Shown here piece after piece: positions 1 through 7,527 of a stretch of DNA of 28,357 nucleotides. Position 1 is the stretch's first letter. Each line of letters opens with the position of its first letter. The translations under genes and the position numbers were made by a program. This DNA comes from CALJTV01 sp034435835 (GTDB lineage: Bacteria > Chloroflexota > Dehalococcoidia > GIF9 > UBA5629): positions 1 through 28,357 of the forward strand of contig DAOTWF010000015.1 in the NCBI GenBank assembly GCA_034435835.1, written 5' to 3'. Under the pieces are notes generated by a model. The model did no database searches. It had not been told where the DNA came from and was given only the letters and a program-made list of their open reading frames with translations.

Positions 1-57
1 GGGGATAAGGAAAGCTGGCACCGGTTCCGAGAAATAGAGAGTAGGACAACCGTTCAT

Positions 58-347
58 AAAATCCATAGCTCCAGACATGGTCTTTATGTTCGGGTCTGAG
101 CCTAATACATGAGCCATCATTTAGCCACAATCGTCCCCGCTTCGGTTGTCTCTTTGGTACCTTAAGTCCCTCCTGTCTCCAGATCCGTTTCACACGTTTA
201 TGATTTACCCTCCAGTTTTCTTGTCTTAGCAACGCTGTTATCCTTCTATAACCATACCGCCCGTACCTAGTAGCCAGTTCAATAATACGAGCCCTCAACT
301 GCTCCCGTCAGAGGGGATATATGGTACATGGCGTTGTGTTGCCCTGC
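58..347 (-). pseudogene. IS3-family transposase OrfB remnant
   Basis: Read on the minus strand, about 308 down to 58 encodes a segment typical of IS3-family OrfB proteins: the HTH_21-like stretch with YGRYGYRRI, then VNHKRVKRIWRQEG, then KRGRLWLNDGSCIRL and HVWSY. Upstream, in another frame (about 347-310), ATQRHVPY resembles the family's usual STQRRVP stretch, so at least one frameshift lies near 305, where the main frame has a TGA. In the family the WSY motif is followed by DF with the first catalytic Asp; here it reads SYGF and then loses similarity. Neither the rest of the DDE domain nor an OrfA is visible. This is a dead fragment, a different IS3 type from the element at the right end of the window. 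Confidence 0.75.
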
Positions 348-595
348 TGATGAGGACTTCAGCCTCTCCCGACCTCATCTGTCCGATCATAGGGTGCAGC
401 CCACAGCTATGGAGATGTTGCCTGCGCTTTGCATCGTTTTGTTAAGCCAATTGTTGTCCGGGTGTGACGCGGCTTATAATTACCGCAAGGGGGCGGGGTA
501 ACGGGCAGGTTCTCGTTCGGCTCTGTTCCGGTGCTGGTAAATCGAGGACTGGCGTCATCGCCGCCGAATTTTGAAACAGCAGCAGGGGGTGAAAA
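348..595. other. Intergenic region before the first gene
   Basis: No convincing gene is present. The stretch joins the decayed transposase remnant to the first acyl-CoA dehydrogenase. It holds a TATAAT hexamer at 475-480 and, just before the start codon, a purine-rich GGGGGTG ribosome binding site. A reverse-strand reading frame that begins here continues into the dehydrogenase gene and is only its shadow. Confidence 0.5.
451..480 (+). promoter_or_regulatory. Candidate promoter for the acyl-CoA dehydrogenase cluster
   Basis: TTGTTG at 451-456 and a perfect TATAAT at 475-480 are 18 bp apart. Transcription would start near 487, giving a leader of about 110 nt before the ATG at 596. The -10 box is consensus; the -35 box is weak, and an overlapping TTGTCC at 454 would leave only 15 bp. 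Confidence 0.45.
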
Positions 596-1756
596 ATGGA
601 CTTTCAGCTTGATGAAGAGCAAAAGATGCTGAAGAAGATGGTGCACGATTTTGCCGAGAAGGAGTTGCGCGATAAGGTTGCCGGGTGGGAGGCGAGGGGT
701 GAGCCGATGCCGCATGAGTATGTGAAGAAGATGGCTGACCTGGGATTGCTGGGACTGTGTCTGCCGGTGGAATATGGAGGGCAGGGAAGGTCCGCCTTTG
801 AGGCTATTCTGGCGATCGAGGAGCTGGCAAGGGTGTCGCATCTGTGCGCCTCCCCGGTCTTTGAGGCAAATGTGGGACCGGTGAAGGTGATAGAGCAGTT
901 CGGCACCGAGGAGCAGAAGCGGAAGTATATACCGCCGGTATGTCGCGGTGACTCTATGATTTCCGTGGCTATGACCGAGCCCGAGGCGGGCTCCGCCCTC
1001 ACTGACCTTACCACTAAAGCGGTGCTCGATGGCGATTATTACGTGGTCAACGGGCAGAAGCGCTTTATCAGCGGGGGAGGGGTATCAGATGTGTACCTGG
1101 TGTATGTGCGGCTCAGCGAGCAGAAGGGTGCCAGGGGTATCGGCGGGCTGATCATTGAGAAGGGCGCGCCGGGCTTTTCTTTCGGCAAGCAGGAGCAGTT
1201 CATGGGCTTAAGGGGCATGGCTTCCTGCGACCTTTTCTTCGATAACTGCCGCGTGCCCAAGGGGAACCTGGTGGTCAAGGAAGGGGAGTTCAGGAAGCTG
1301 ATGCTGGCTTTTGACCTGGAGCGCTGCGGCAATGCCACCATGTGTCTTGGCATAGCACAGGGAGCCCTGGAAGCAGCTATGGAGTATTCCCAGCAGAGGA
1401 AGCAGTGGGGCAAGGAGATATGCGAATTTCAGGCGGTGCAGTTCATGCTGGCGGAGATGGCGATGAGGGTGGAGGCTGCCCGCCTGCTCATCTACCGGGC
1501 GGTGGTGAACGCCAGGGCGGGACTGCCCTCCCCTCTGGAAGCCAGCCTGGCGAAATGCTTTGCCAACCAGATGGTGAGGGAGGTCACCGCCATGGCAGTG
1601 CAGATACACGGCGGCTACGGGTATTCCAAGGAGTACCCTGTGGAGCGCATGATGCGCGATGGCTGGGGGTGGGGGATCGCCGGAGGGACGATAGAGATCC
1701 AGAAGATTACCATCGCCTCTCAACTGCTGGGACGCAGGTTTGACCAGAGGCGGTAA
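596..1756 (+). CDS. Acyl-CoA dehydrogenase, IVD-type catalytic Glu
   Basis: FAD-dependent acyl-CoA dehydrogenase of 386 aa, the normal family length, cytoplasmic. It removes hydrogens from C2-C3 of an acyl-CoA thioester and passes electrons to ETF. The N-terminal helical domain starts MDFQLDEEQ, the flavin/substrate motif MTEPEAGS is near residue 126, and the C-terminal IHGGYGY motif is near 337. The usual catalytic Glu of the YEGTSEIQ motif is replaced: the segment reads IAGGTIEIQ, with Gly363 at that place. A Glu in AFDLER (E242) matches the base position used by isovaleryl-CoA and long-chain dehydrogenases, so the enzyme is probably active with the alternative base. Substrate is unknown; a branched or bulky acyl-CoA is possible. 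The ATG at 596 follows GGGGGTG at a suitable distance. It leads a plus-strand cluster with a phosphotriesterase-family hydrolase and two DUF proteins. Confidence 0.93.
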   Translation: MDFQLDEEQKMLKKMVHDFAEKELRDKVAGWEARGEPMPHEYVKKMADLGLLGLCLPVEYGGQGRSAFEAILAIEELARVSHLCASPVFEANVGPVKVIEQFGTEEQKRKYIPPVCRGDSMISVAMTEPEAGSALTDLTTKAVLDGDYYVVNGQKRFISGGGVSDVYLVYVRLSEQKGARGIGGLIIEKGAPGFSFGKQEQFMGLRGMASCDLFFDNCRVPKGNLVVKEGEFRKLMLAFDLERCGNATMCLGIAQGALEAAMEYSQQRKQWGKEICEFQAVQFMLAEMAMRVEAARLLIYRAVVNARAGLPSPLEASLAKCFANQMVREVTAMAVQIHGGYGYSKEYPVERMMRDGWGWGIAGGTIEIQKITIASQLLGRRFDQRR

Positions 1757-1847
1757 GGGGCTTCCGCTGTGTTATCTCTTGTGGTGGCACAGGGGCGGTC
1801 CTCGGTTTTGTGCTAGAATAGGGCAGTATAATGTCTGGAGGCTCGAG

Positions 1848-2819
1848 ATGGTGAACTCGGTAACCGGTCAGATTTCTGCTGATAAGCTGGGATGGACATT
1901 GATGCACGAGCACTTTTATTTCGCCTATCCCGGCTGGCAGGCGGATGCCACCATGGCACCATTTGACCGTGATGAGGCGCTGAAGGTGGGGCTTGAGGTC
2001 TGCCAGACGCTGAAGTCGGTGGGTATCCAGACCTTCGTAGATGCTACCCCCAACGATACAGGCGGACGGGAGCCCCTTTTATATAAAGAGCTTTCCCAGA
2101 TGACCGGGATAAACATCGTCTGCGTCACCGGACTTTTTACCGATTCCAGCGGGGCATCCCCGTACTGGAAGGTGAAGATGGCGTATGGGGCTGACATCGC
2201 GCAGATGATAGCTGAACTGTTCATTGCCGAGCTTACGCAGGGGATCGGCAATACCGGCGTCAGAGCCGGGCTCATCAAGGTGGCATCGAGCACAAAGATG
2301 ACGCAGTATGAGGAAGAAACGCATAAGGCGGCGGTGATGGCGCATAAAGCCGCCGGCGCCCCCATCATCACCCATACCGATGGGCTCAGCGGCATTGAGC
2401 AGGCTGACTTTCTGCTTAGCCAGGGTGCCGACCCCAGGAAGGTGCTCATCGGACATGTGACCAACTCCACGGATGTTGACTACCACCGGGCGATATTGAA
2501 AAAGGGTGTCTCTATCTGCTTTGACCGCCTTGGCGTCGTTGCCGCGTTCAGTGCTTCCGACGAAGTTAACATTCAAAATATTGTAACGCTGGTTCGAGAA
2601 GGTTATGTCAGGCAGATCATGCTGTCCCATGACACAGTCAATCTTTCGCTGGGCAGGGTCGTTCAGAATCCGGGTTTCGGCAGGGGGGTGGGGGCGGTGC
2701 GCAGCGTTGACCACATATGTCGTAATATCATCCCGGCACTCAAAGCCAGGGGTGTGAGCGACGAGCAGATATGGACGATGATGGTGGAGAACCCGAGGCG
2801 GTTTTTTTCAGACAGTTGA
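1848..2819 (+). CDS. Phosphotriesterase-family metal-dependent hydrolase
   Basis: TIM-barrel amidohydrolase of the phosphotriesterase (PTE) family, 323 aa. All expected metal ligands are visible: the HxH pair H20/H22 (MHEHF), the lysine normally carboxylated (K144, GLIKVASS), H176 (ITHTD), H203 (IGHVTN) and D262 (LSHD). A binuclear metal site and hydrolase activity are therefore likely. Known members include phosphotriesterases and lactonases; the natural substrate here cannot be told and a lactone or ester is as likely as a phosphotriester. An upstream in-frame extension of 36 residues overlaps the dehydrogenase gene, is rich in Trp, Cys and Arg, and does not look like family sequence. The ATG at 1848 is preferred because GGAG lies 7 nt before it and the family motif TGQISADKLG begins a few residues later. 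No signal peptide is visible. Confidence 0.9.
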   Translation: MVNSVTGQISADKLGWTLMHEHFYFAYPGWQADATMAPFDRDEALKVGLEVCQTLKSVGIQTFVDATPNDTGGREPLLYKELSQMTGINIVCVTGLFTDSSGASPYWKVKMAYGADIAQMIAELFIAELTQGIGNTGVRAGLIKVASSTKMTQYEEETHKAAVMAHKAAGAPIITHTDGLSGIEQADFLLSQGADPRKVLIGHVTNSTDVDYHRAILKKGVSICFDRLGVVAAFSASDEVNIQNIVTLVREGYVRQIMLSHDTVNLSLGRVVQNPGFGRGVGAVRSVDHICRNIIPALKARGVSDEQIWTMMVENPRRFFSDS

Positions 2820-2835
2820 ACGGGAGGTGTGAACG

Positions 2836-3417
2836 GTGTTGGTCTGGTGGATAGTGGCTCTTGTGGCTGCGGCGGTGGTGGGTGGTGTCATCGGATATTT
2901 TACGGTCAACCCGTTGCTCAACCTGGTCACCCGGCTGAGCACTGTGAGAATTGGGCCCTGGGGCACCAGCCTTGCCGCGGGCAGTGCCTCCGCCAACCCT
3001 TATCTCCGCGCCTGGATAGCTAAGCATGCATTGTTGGCGCTAAGGAAAGAAGAGACCATCTATTTTTCGGCTTATACGGATGACGATGGTCAGCCGCTGC
3101 ATGGCGGGTGCGACTACCGTATAGAGGGCAGGGCGCCCGATGCCAGGTGGTGGTCGATAACGGTCTACGGCGAGGACGATTTCCTGATACCAAACGAGCA
3201 GGGACGCTATTCTTGGGGCTCCACCGAGATAGGGCTGGATGAGGAGGGATACTTCACCATCTATCTCTCGCGGACACCGAAGCCGGGCAACTGGTTGCCC
3301 ACGGGTGAGGCAAAGAGGCTATGCCTCAGCCTGCGGCTTTATAACCCCGGTCCTGCCTATTACAGCCGCGAGACGCTGAGGACTGTGGAGCTACCGCGCA
3401 TCATAAAGGAAGGTTAA
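2836..3417 (+). CDS. Membrane-anchored DUF1214 domain protein
   Basis: A 193-aa protein with one N-terminal membrane segment (about residues 3-24) followed by a DUF1214-type domain. Family features are WWSITVYGEDDFLIPN, RYSWGS, a short strand reading YFTIYLS, GNWLP and a C-terminal LRLYNPGP stretch. DUF1214 is usually the C-terminal half of longer DUF1254/DUF1214 proteins of unknown function. Here it is a separate gene, and the next gene supplies a short DUF1254-like half, so the pair probably acts as one complex at the membrane. The GTG at 2836 is preceded by GGGAGGTG with 6-7 nt spacing. The gene is 16 bp after the PTE-family gene and nearly touches the next, so the cluster is probably co-transcribed. 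Biochemical role unknown. Confidence 0.78.
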   Translation: MLVWWIVALVAAAVVGGVIGYFTVNPLLNLVTRLSTVRIGPWGTSLAAGSASANPYLRAWIAKHALLALRKEETIYFSAYTDDDGQPLHGGCDYRIEGRAPDARWWSITVYGEDDFLIPNEQGRYSWGSTEIGLDEEGYFTIYLSRTPKPGNWLPTGEAKRLCLSLRLYNPGPAYYSRETLRTVELPRIIKEG

Positions 3418-3418
3418 G

Positions 3419-3949
3419 ATGGTGGTACTGATTGTGAGCTCAATTGTCCTGGCTCTGGCAGTGATGGTGGCGGTCAACCTTGTCCGCGTTTGGCAGATAC
3501 CAGGGGCGGTCATGAAGCGCACCATGAGGCTTTATCCTGTCAATCAGTGGGTCTTTGCCCGTCCTCCCACGGCGAAGGACAGGGTGATAGTGAGGCCCTC
3601 GCCCGACTTACACTATTCCATCCTCTGCTACGATGTCAGCAGAGGGCCTTTATGCATCAGAGCGTCCATCCCCGAAGGGCAGTACTGGTCCATCTCCGGC
3701 TATTCGGAGAGGACGGACAATTTCTTCATCATCAACGATCTCAAGGCGAAGTCTAACCCCATCGAGGTGGTGCTGGTGCCCAGAGGTGCGAGGTATCTCA
3801 ATGCCACCGGCAGGGCGCATATGGTGAGAGCACCGAGCAGAAGGGGGATCGTCCTTATCCGGACGGTGATCCCTTCCAGAGCCGACTTACCCCGACTGAG
3901 GGAAATACAGAAGCAGTCTAGCGTGGAGCTTCTTCAAACCAAAGGCTAG
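3419..3949 (+). CDS. Membrane-anchored DUF1254-like protein
   Basis: A 176-aa protein with an N-terminal hydrophobic segment (about residues 2-21). The rest resembles the core of DUF1254: VIVRPSPDLHYSILCYDVSRGP corresponds to the family's PNPDTLYS / lDLSkGP signature, followed by a strand pattern around GQYWSISGY. It is much shorter than full DUF1254 proteins and lacks a DUF1214 half, which is encoded by the gene 1 bp upstream. The order DUF1214 then DUF1254 is reversed compared with the usual fusion. The start codon lies one base after the previous stop, which points to translational coupling. Function unknown; membrane attachment with the domain outside the cytoplasm is an inference. Confidence 0.68.
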   Translation: MVVLIVSSIVLALAVMVAVNLVRVWQIPGAVMKRTMRLYPVNQWVFARPPTAKDRVIVRPSPDLHYSILCYDVSRGPLCIRASIPEGQYWSISGYSERTDNFFIINDLKAKSNPIEVVLVPRGARYLNATGRAHMVRAPSRRGIVLIRTVIPSRADLPRLREIQKQSSVELLQTKG

Positions 3950-3983
3950 CGTGGGCGTGCGCTCCACTTTAAGAAGCTGCTTG

Positions 3984-5123
3984 CTAGCGGATGCCGAGCT
4001 CTCTGGAGATGACCAGGAGCTGGATCTCGGAAGTCCCCTCGGTGATGGTGCCCATACGGCAATCGCGGAAGTAGCGCTGGGCAACCGACTCTTCGGTTAG
4101 GCCGTAGCCACCGTGTATTTGCAAAGCTTCGGTGGTGACCCTTTCTGCCACCTGACTGGCGAACAGCTTTGCCATCGCCGCCTCTTTGATATGTGGTTTG
4201 TTCATATCATAGAGCCAGGCGGCATAGAAGATGAGCCATCGGGCAGCTTCGATCTCCATAGCCATCTGGGCTAGCTTAAAGGAGTTGCACTGGAACGTGG
4301 CGATGGGCTGTCCGAACTGTACCCTTTCCTGAGCATACTTGAGGGCAGCATCGAAGGCGGCGCGGGCGAGCCCCAGGCTACGTGAGGCGTGGGATATTCT
4401 GCCGCCGGTGAGCGTCTCCATAATATAGCGAAAGCCGTTGCCCTCTTCGCCGATGATGTTCTCAGCAGGAATGACGCAGTCTTCGAAAATCAGTTCAGCT
4501 ACTTCGCTAGAGCGAGCACAAAACTTGCGAATCTTGGAGCGGCTGAAGCCGGGAGCGTCCTTCTCCACGATGAACAGGCTGATGCCGCGGGTGCCCTTGG
4601 TCTTGTCGGTTACTGCAGCGGTGACCACATAGTCGCAGAAGGTGCCGTTGGTGATGAACATCTTGGTGCCGTTAAGGACATATTTGTCGTTCTTTCTTAC
4701 CGCCGTTGTCTGGATGGAAGCGGCATCCGAGCCGGCGTTGGGTTCGGTGAGCCCGAAAGCAGCGATTTTCTGTCCTTTGATTGCGGGGACAAGAAACTTC
4801 TGCTTCTGTTCTTCGGTGCCGCGATTGTAGATAGCCCCGGTGCCAATGCCGCTCTGCACCATAACGCCGGCAGCTATACCCACGCTGTGGTAAGCTACCT
4901 CTTCGACGCAGATGCAGTCACCTATCTTTCCCAGGCCTGAGCCACCGTATTTCTCAGGGTACCTGGCGCAGAGATACCCCAGCCCACCCATCTTGGGGAA
5001 CAGATGAAGAGGGAAAGACGCATTCTTCTCCGCCTCTTCGACGAGCGGGGCGATCTCCCGTTGGGCGAAGTCCTTTATCGCCTCGCGGAACATTTTTTGT
5101 GCTTCAGTAAGCTCGAAATCCAT
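3984..5123 (-). CDS. Acyl-CoA dehydrogenase, classical type
   Basis: FAD-dependent acyl-CoA dehydrogenase, 379 aa. It has MDFELTEAQ at the N-terminus, GLTEPNAGSDA near residue 124, IHGGYGLTEE near 336 and ITEGTSEIQ near 360. The catalytic Glu (E362) is in the standard short/medium-chain position, unlike the dehydrogenase at 596-1756; the alternative helix position carries Gly in TGGRI. Butyryl-CoA-type or other short-chain substrates are likely but not determined. The reading frame stays open 80 codons upstream, but the ATG at 5123 has AGGAGG directly before it and starts the family sequence. It is divergent from hisA and converges on the DUF1254-like gene with a 34-bp gap. Confidence 0.95.
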   Translation of the reverse strand: MDFELTEAQKMFREAIKDFAQREIAPLVEEAEKNASFPLHLFPKMGGLGYLCARYPEKYGGSGLGKIGDCICVEEVAYHSVGIAAGVMVQSGIGTGAIYNRGTEEQKQKFLVPAIKGQKIAAFGLTEPNAGSDAASIQTTAVRKNDKYVLNGTKMFITNGTFCDYVVTAAVTDKTKGTRGISLFIVEKDAPGFSRSKIRKFCARSSEVAELIFEDCVIPAENIIGEEGNGFRYIMETLTGGRISHASRSLGLARAAFDAALKYAQERVQFGQPIATFQCNSFKLAQMAMEIEAARWLIFYAAWLYDMNKPHIKEAAMAKLFASQVAERVTTEALQIHGGYGLTEESVAQRYFRDCRMGTITEGTSEIQLLVISRELGIR

Positions 5124-5146
5124 AACGCCTCCTTTTCTATGAGCGC

Positions 5147-5174
5147 TTGATGACCAAGGCAAAAGCCTTAATAT
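5147..5174 (+). promoter_or_regulatory. Candidate hisA promoter
   Basis: TTGATG (5147-5152), 16 bp, TAATAT (5169-5174). The predicted start is near 5181, giving a leader of about 39 nt. An inverted repeat AAGGC-AAAA-GCCTT (5156-5169) fills the spacer and could be an operator. Confidence 0.45.
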
Positions 5175-5200
5175 TGTATCGCAAACGCACAAAAAGTTAA
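5173..5200 (-). promoter_or_regulatory. Candidate promoter for the minus-strand acyl-CoA dehydrogenase
   Basis: On the minus strand TTAACT (5200-5195), 16 bp, TACAAT (5178-5173). Transcription would start near 5166, about 43 nt before the ATG at 5123. It overlaps the hisA promoter on the other strand. Confidence 0.45.
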
Positions 5201-5219
5201 AATAGGGAACTCGAAAAAA

Positions 5220-5933
5220 ATGGAAATAATACCGGCAGTCGATATCCGCGGCGGAAGATGTGTCCGCCTCTACCAGGGCGACTACTCCAAGGAGACGGTG
5301 TTCTCTGAAGACCCGGTGGCAGTGGCGCTTCAGTGGCAGATGCAGGGTACCCGCTGGCTGCACCTGGTAGACCTGGACGGCGCTGCCAGAGGCGAGCCCG
5401 TAAACCTGCCCGTCATCGAGACGATAGTGAAGAGGGTCACTATTTCGGTGGAGGTCGGTGGTGGCATCAGGGATGTGGGGACCGTCACTCGGTTGCTTGA
5501 CCTAGGGGTAAAACGCGTCGTCCTGGGGACGGTGGCTGCGGAGAGGCCCGGGATGGTGGCAGAGCTATGTCAGAAGTATGGCGAAGCGATAGCGGTGGGC
5601 ATAGACGCACGCGACGGTTATGTGGCTACCCGCGGCTGGCTTGAGGACACCGGTGTTACCGCTCTGGAGTTGGCGAAAAAAATGGCGGCACTTGGTGTAA
5701 AGAGAATTATCTACACTGATATAAAGCGCGATGGCACCCTGACCGAACCCGATTTCGACGCCATCGGACAGATGGTCAGGGGCGTGGACTTGCCCATCAT
5801 CGCCGCCGGTGGCATCTCCAAGCTGGAGCACCTGAAGAGACTGAAGGAGCTTAGAGTGGAAGGGGCGATAATCGGTAAAGCCCTTTACACCCGGGATATA
5901 GACTTGCGGCAAGCCCTGAAGTTGCAGGACTGA
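5220..5933 (+). CDS. hisA: Phosphoribosylformimino-AICAR isomerase HisA
   Basis: HisA, 237 aa, a (beta/alpha)8 barrel that isomerises ProFAR to PRFAR in histidine synthesis. The N-terminus MEIIPAVDIRGG carries the catalytic Asp8; the second catalytic Asp is D129 in VGIDARDG. Phosphate-binding loops VEVGGGIRD (about 77-85) and AAGGISK match the family. The TRGW segment after D129 favours HisA over the paralogue HisF. The ATG at 5220 has only a weak ribosome binding site (AGGGA about 12 nt upstream). It heads a two-gene unit with hisI; the other his genes are not in the window. Confidence 0.96.
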   Translation: MEIIPAVDIRGGRCVRLYQGDYSKETVFSEDPVAVALQWQMQGTRWLHLVDLDGAARGEPVNLPVIETIVKRVTISVEVGGGIRDVGTVTRLLDLGVKRVVLGTVAAERPGMVAELCQKYGEAIAVGIDARDGYVATRGWLEDTGVTALELAKKMAALGVKRIIYTDIKRDGTLTEPDFDAIGQMVRGVDLPIIAAGGISKLEHLKRLKELRVEGAIIGKALYTRDIDLRQALKLQD

Positions 5934-5965
5934 CGAAGGGGCTGTCTGCTGATAAGAGGTGAACG

Positions 5966-6286
5966 ATGATAAAGTTTGATGACAGGGGGCTGGTGCCGGT
6001 GATAGTGCAGGACTGCGACACCGGCGAGGTGCTGATGCTGGCTTATGCCAATAAGGAGGCGCTCAAACGCACGCTGGAGAGCAGCGAGGTCTGGTTCTAT
6101 AGCCGTAGCCGGCAGGAGCTGTGGCACAAGGGCGAGACATCGGGCAGCATACTCAAGGTGCACTCCATAGCCAGGGACTGCGACGGTGATGCCATACTCG
6201 TCAAAGCCCGCCCCGGTGGTCCCGTGTGCCACACCGGCAACCGGACCTGCTTCTTCCAGGGCTTTGATGCCGGCGACCTCGAATAA
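5966..6286 (+). CDS. hisI: Phosphoribosyl-AMP cyclohydrolase HisI
   Basis: HisI, 106 aa, a cytoplasmic zinc/magnesium enzyme that opens the purine ring of PR-AMP to give ProFAR, the substrate of HisA upstream. Visible motifs are the metal-binding RDCDGDA, the zinc cysteine in GGPVCHTGNRTCFF, and WFYSRSRQELWHKGETSG. No HisE (PRA-PH) domain is fused, so HisE must be encoded elsewhere. The ATG at 5966 follows AGAGGTGA, and the gap to hisA is 32 bp. The gene converges on the DUF1385 gene with only 9 bp between stops. Confidence 0.96.
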   Translation: MIKFDDRGLVPVIVQDCDTGEVLMLAYANKEALKRTLESSEVWFYSRSRQELWHKGETSGSILKVHSIARDCDGDAILVKARPGGPVCHTGNRTCFFQGFDAGDLE

Positions 6287-6295
6287 GGCTCAGGG

Positions 6296-7177
6296 CTAAG
6301 AACTTGAGTCGGCTTCGATGACCGTTTTCAGTGCCACCACTGCTGTCTCAAGCTGGGCATCGTTGGGCTCGCGGGTGGTCAGCGACTGCAGCCAGAGGCC
6401 CGGGACTATCAGGGCGTGCATCAAGGGGTTTTCATGGTGGGCGGCGCTGAAGCGGACGAACTCGTAGCCGATGGCGGCGATAACGGGGATGAGAAAGATG
6501 CGGGAGATGATGCTCACCAGCAGTGGAGGGCGGCCAAGGAGGGCAAATACGATTATGGCGATGACCAGCACCGCCAGCAGGAAGCTGGTGCCGCAGCGGG
6601 TGTGCGCTGTTGAGTAATTCCTAACGCTATCAAGCTCCAAAGGTACGCCATTTTCATAGGCGTTCACCACTTTGTGTTCGGCGCCGTGATAGGCAAACAG
6701 CCTCCGTATATCAGGCATCAGGGCAATTATCTTCAAATAGGCGATGAAGATGCCGATGCGCAGTATGCCTTCGATGATGTTGCTCAGCAACGCCGAGGTT
6801 ATGTAGGGGTCTATGAAGTAACGGGTGATGAACAGTGGCACCAGGAAGAAAAGGACAACGCCGAAGCCGATGCCCAGGGCGGCTGTGCCCCAGAGCATGG
6901 CTGGTGACATCTCTTTCTCCTCTTCTGAGGCGGCTATCTGGGCGGAATGGAGCAGGGTCTGGATACCGAGCACCAGCGTCTCGATGAGGACGATGATACC
7001 CCTGATAAAGGGCAGTTCCCTGAGCCTGCCCTTGTACAGATTGGGTACGGGCTGGCTGGCGATGGAGAGCCCACCATCGGGGCGGCGCACCACCACCGCC
7101 AGGCTTTTTCGCCCCCGCATCATCACCCCCTCGATCACTGCCTGCCCGCCATGATATACCGGCTTTGAAGCTGACAT
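6296..7177 (-). CDS. DUF1385 (YqhQ-like) integral membrane protein
   Basis: A 293-aa DUF1385 family membrane protein. The N-terminal signature GGQAVIEGVMMRG is at residues 11-23, the mid-protein GAEHKVVNAYE and the HTRCGTSFLL motif are also present. Four or five hydrophobic segments are seen: about residues 60-72, 97-120, 135-155, 200-216 and 221-240. The family (Bacillus YqhQ) has no firmly established biochemical role. The ATG at 7177 is preceded by AGAGGGGG. It lies 143 bp downstream of rpmE on the same strand and may be read through from the ribosomal operon. Confidence 0.9.
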   Translation of the reverse strand: MSASKPVYHGGQAVIEGVMMRGRKSLAVVVRRPDGGLSIASQPVPNLYKGRLRELPFIRGIIVLIETLVLGIQTLLHSAQIAASEEEKEMSPAMLWGTAALGIGFGVVLFFLVPLFITRYFIDPYITSALLSNIIEGILRIGIFIAYLKIIALMPDIRRLFAYHGAEHKVVNAYENGVPLELDSVRNYSTAHTRCGTSFLLAVLVIAIIVFALLGRPPLLVSIISRIFLIPVIAAIGYEFVRFSAAHHENPLMHALIVPGLWLQSLTTREPNDAQLETAVVALKTVIEADSSS

Positions 7178-7320
7178 CAGCCCCCTCTCAAAGATGACCT
7201 GTAGAAGGCTGCGGAAAGCGGTGCATTCCGCGGCAAGCCCTGGCTAGTGGTGCACAAAAGCAGCCTGTGGGTTTCACGGATGGGAGAAGGTGGGTCTGCA
7301 TAGTCCCGCCGCGCTGCGGG
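7178..7320. other. Gap between rpmE and the DUF1385 gene
   Basis: No gene is visible. A short GC-rich hairpin (CCCGC and GCGGG around a 6-nt loop, about 7305-7320) lies just after the rpmE stop, but it has no T-run and is not a convincing terminator. Confidence 0.35.
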
Positions 7321-7527
7321 CTATTCCTTCATCTTGTAGCGCCGTTTGAAGCGTTCCACCCTGCCGGCAGTGTCCACGATGCGCTGCTCGCCGGTGAAGA
7401 AGGGGTGGCACTTATGGCACAATTCCACTTTGAGCACCTTCTTAGTGGAGCCGGTGGTGAAGGTGTTGCCACAGGAGCAGCTAACCTGGGCGTCGTCATA
7501 GTACTGGGGATGTATTTTCGCCTTCAT
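7321..7527 (-). CDS. rpmE: 50S ribosomal protein L31
   Basis: L31, 68 aa, a component of the large ribosomal subunit. It starts MKAKIHPQYY and has the zinc-binding form with C17, C19, C37 and C40 (CSC ... CHKC), ending in the usual basic tail. The ATG overlaps the rpmA stop by 4 bp (ATGA), so its translation is probably coupled to rpmA. Confidence 0.96.
   Translation of the reverse strand: MKAKIHPQYYDDAQVSCSCGNTFTTGSTKKVLKVELCHKCHPFFTGEQRIVDTAGRVERFKRRYKMKE

Noticed and set aside
1827..1832. TATAAT just before the phosphotriesterase-family gene as a promoter
   Set aside because: The start would fall inside the ribosome binding site and no -35 box is found at a suitable distance.
1740..1847. 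A 36-residue extension of the phosphotriesterase-family protein
   Set aside because: It overlaps the upstream gene; the ATG at 1848 has a good ribosome binding site and fits the family start.
3923..3978. Inverted repeats (GTGGAGC/GCTCCAC and AGCTTCTT/AAGAAGCT) between convergent genes as a terminator
   Set aside because: The loops are long, the arms cannot all pair together and there is no T-run.
5124..5363. An 80-residue N-terminal extension of the second acyl-CoA dehydrogenase
   Set aside because: It overlaps hisA on the other strand, has no family similarity, and the ATG at 5123 has an AGGAGG site.
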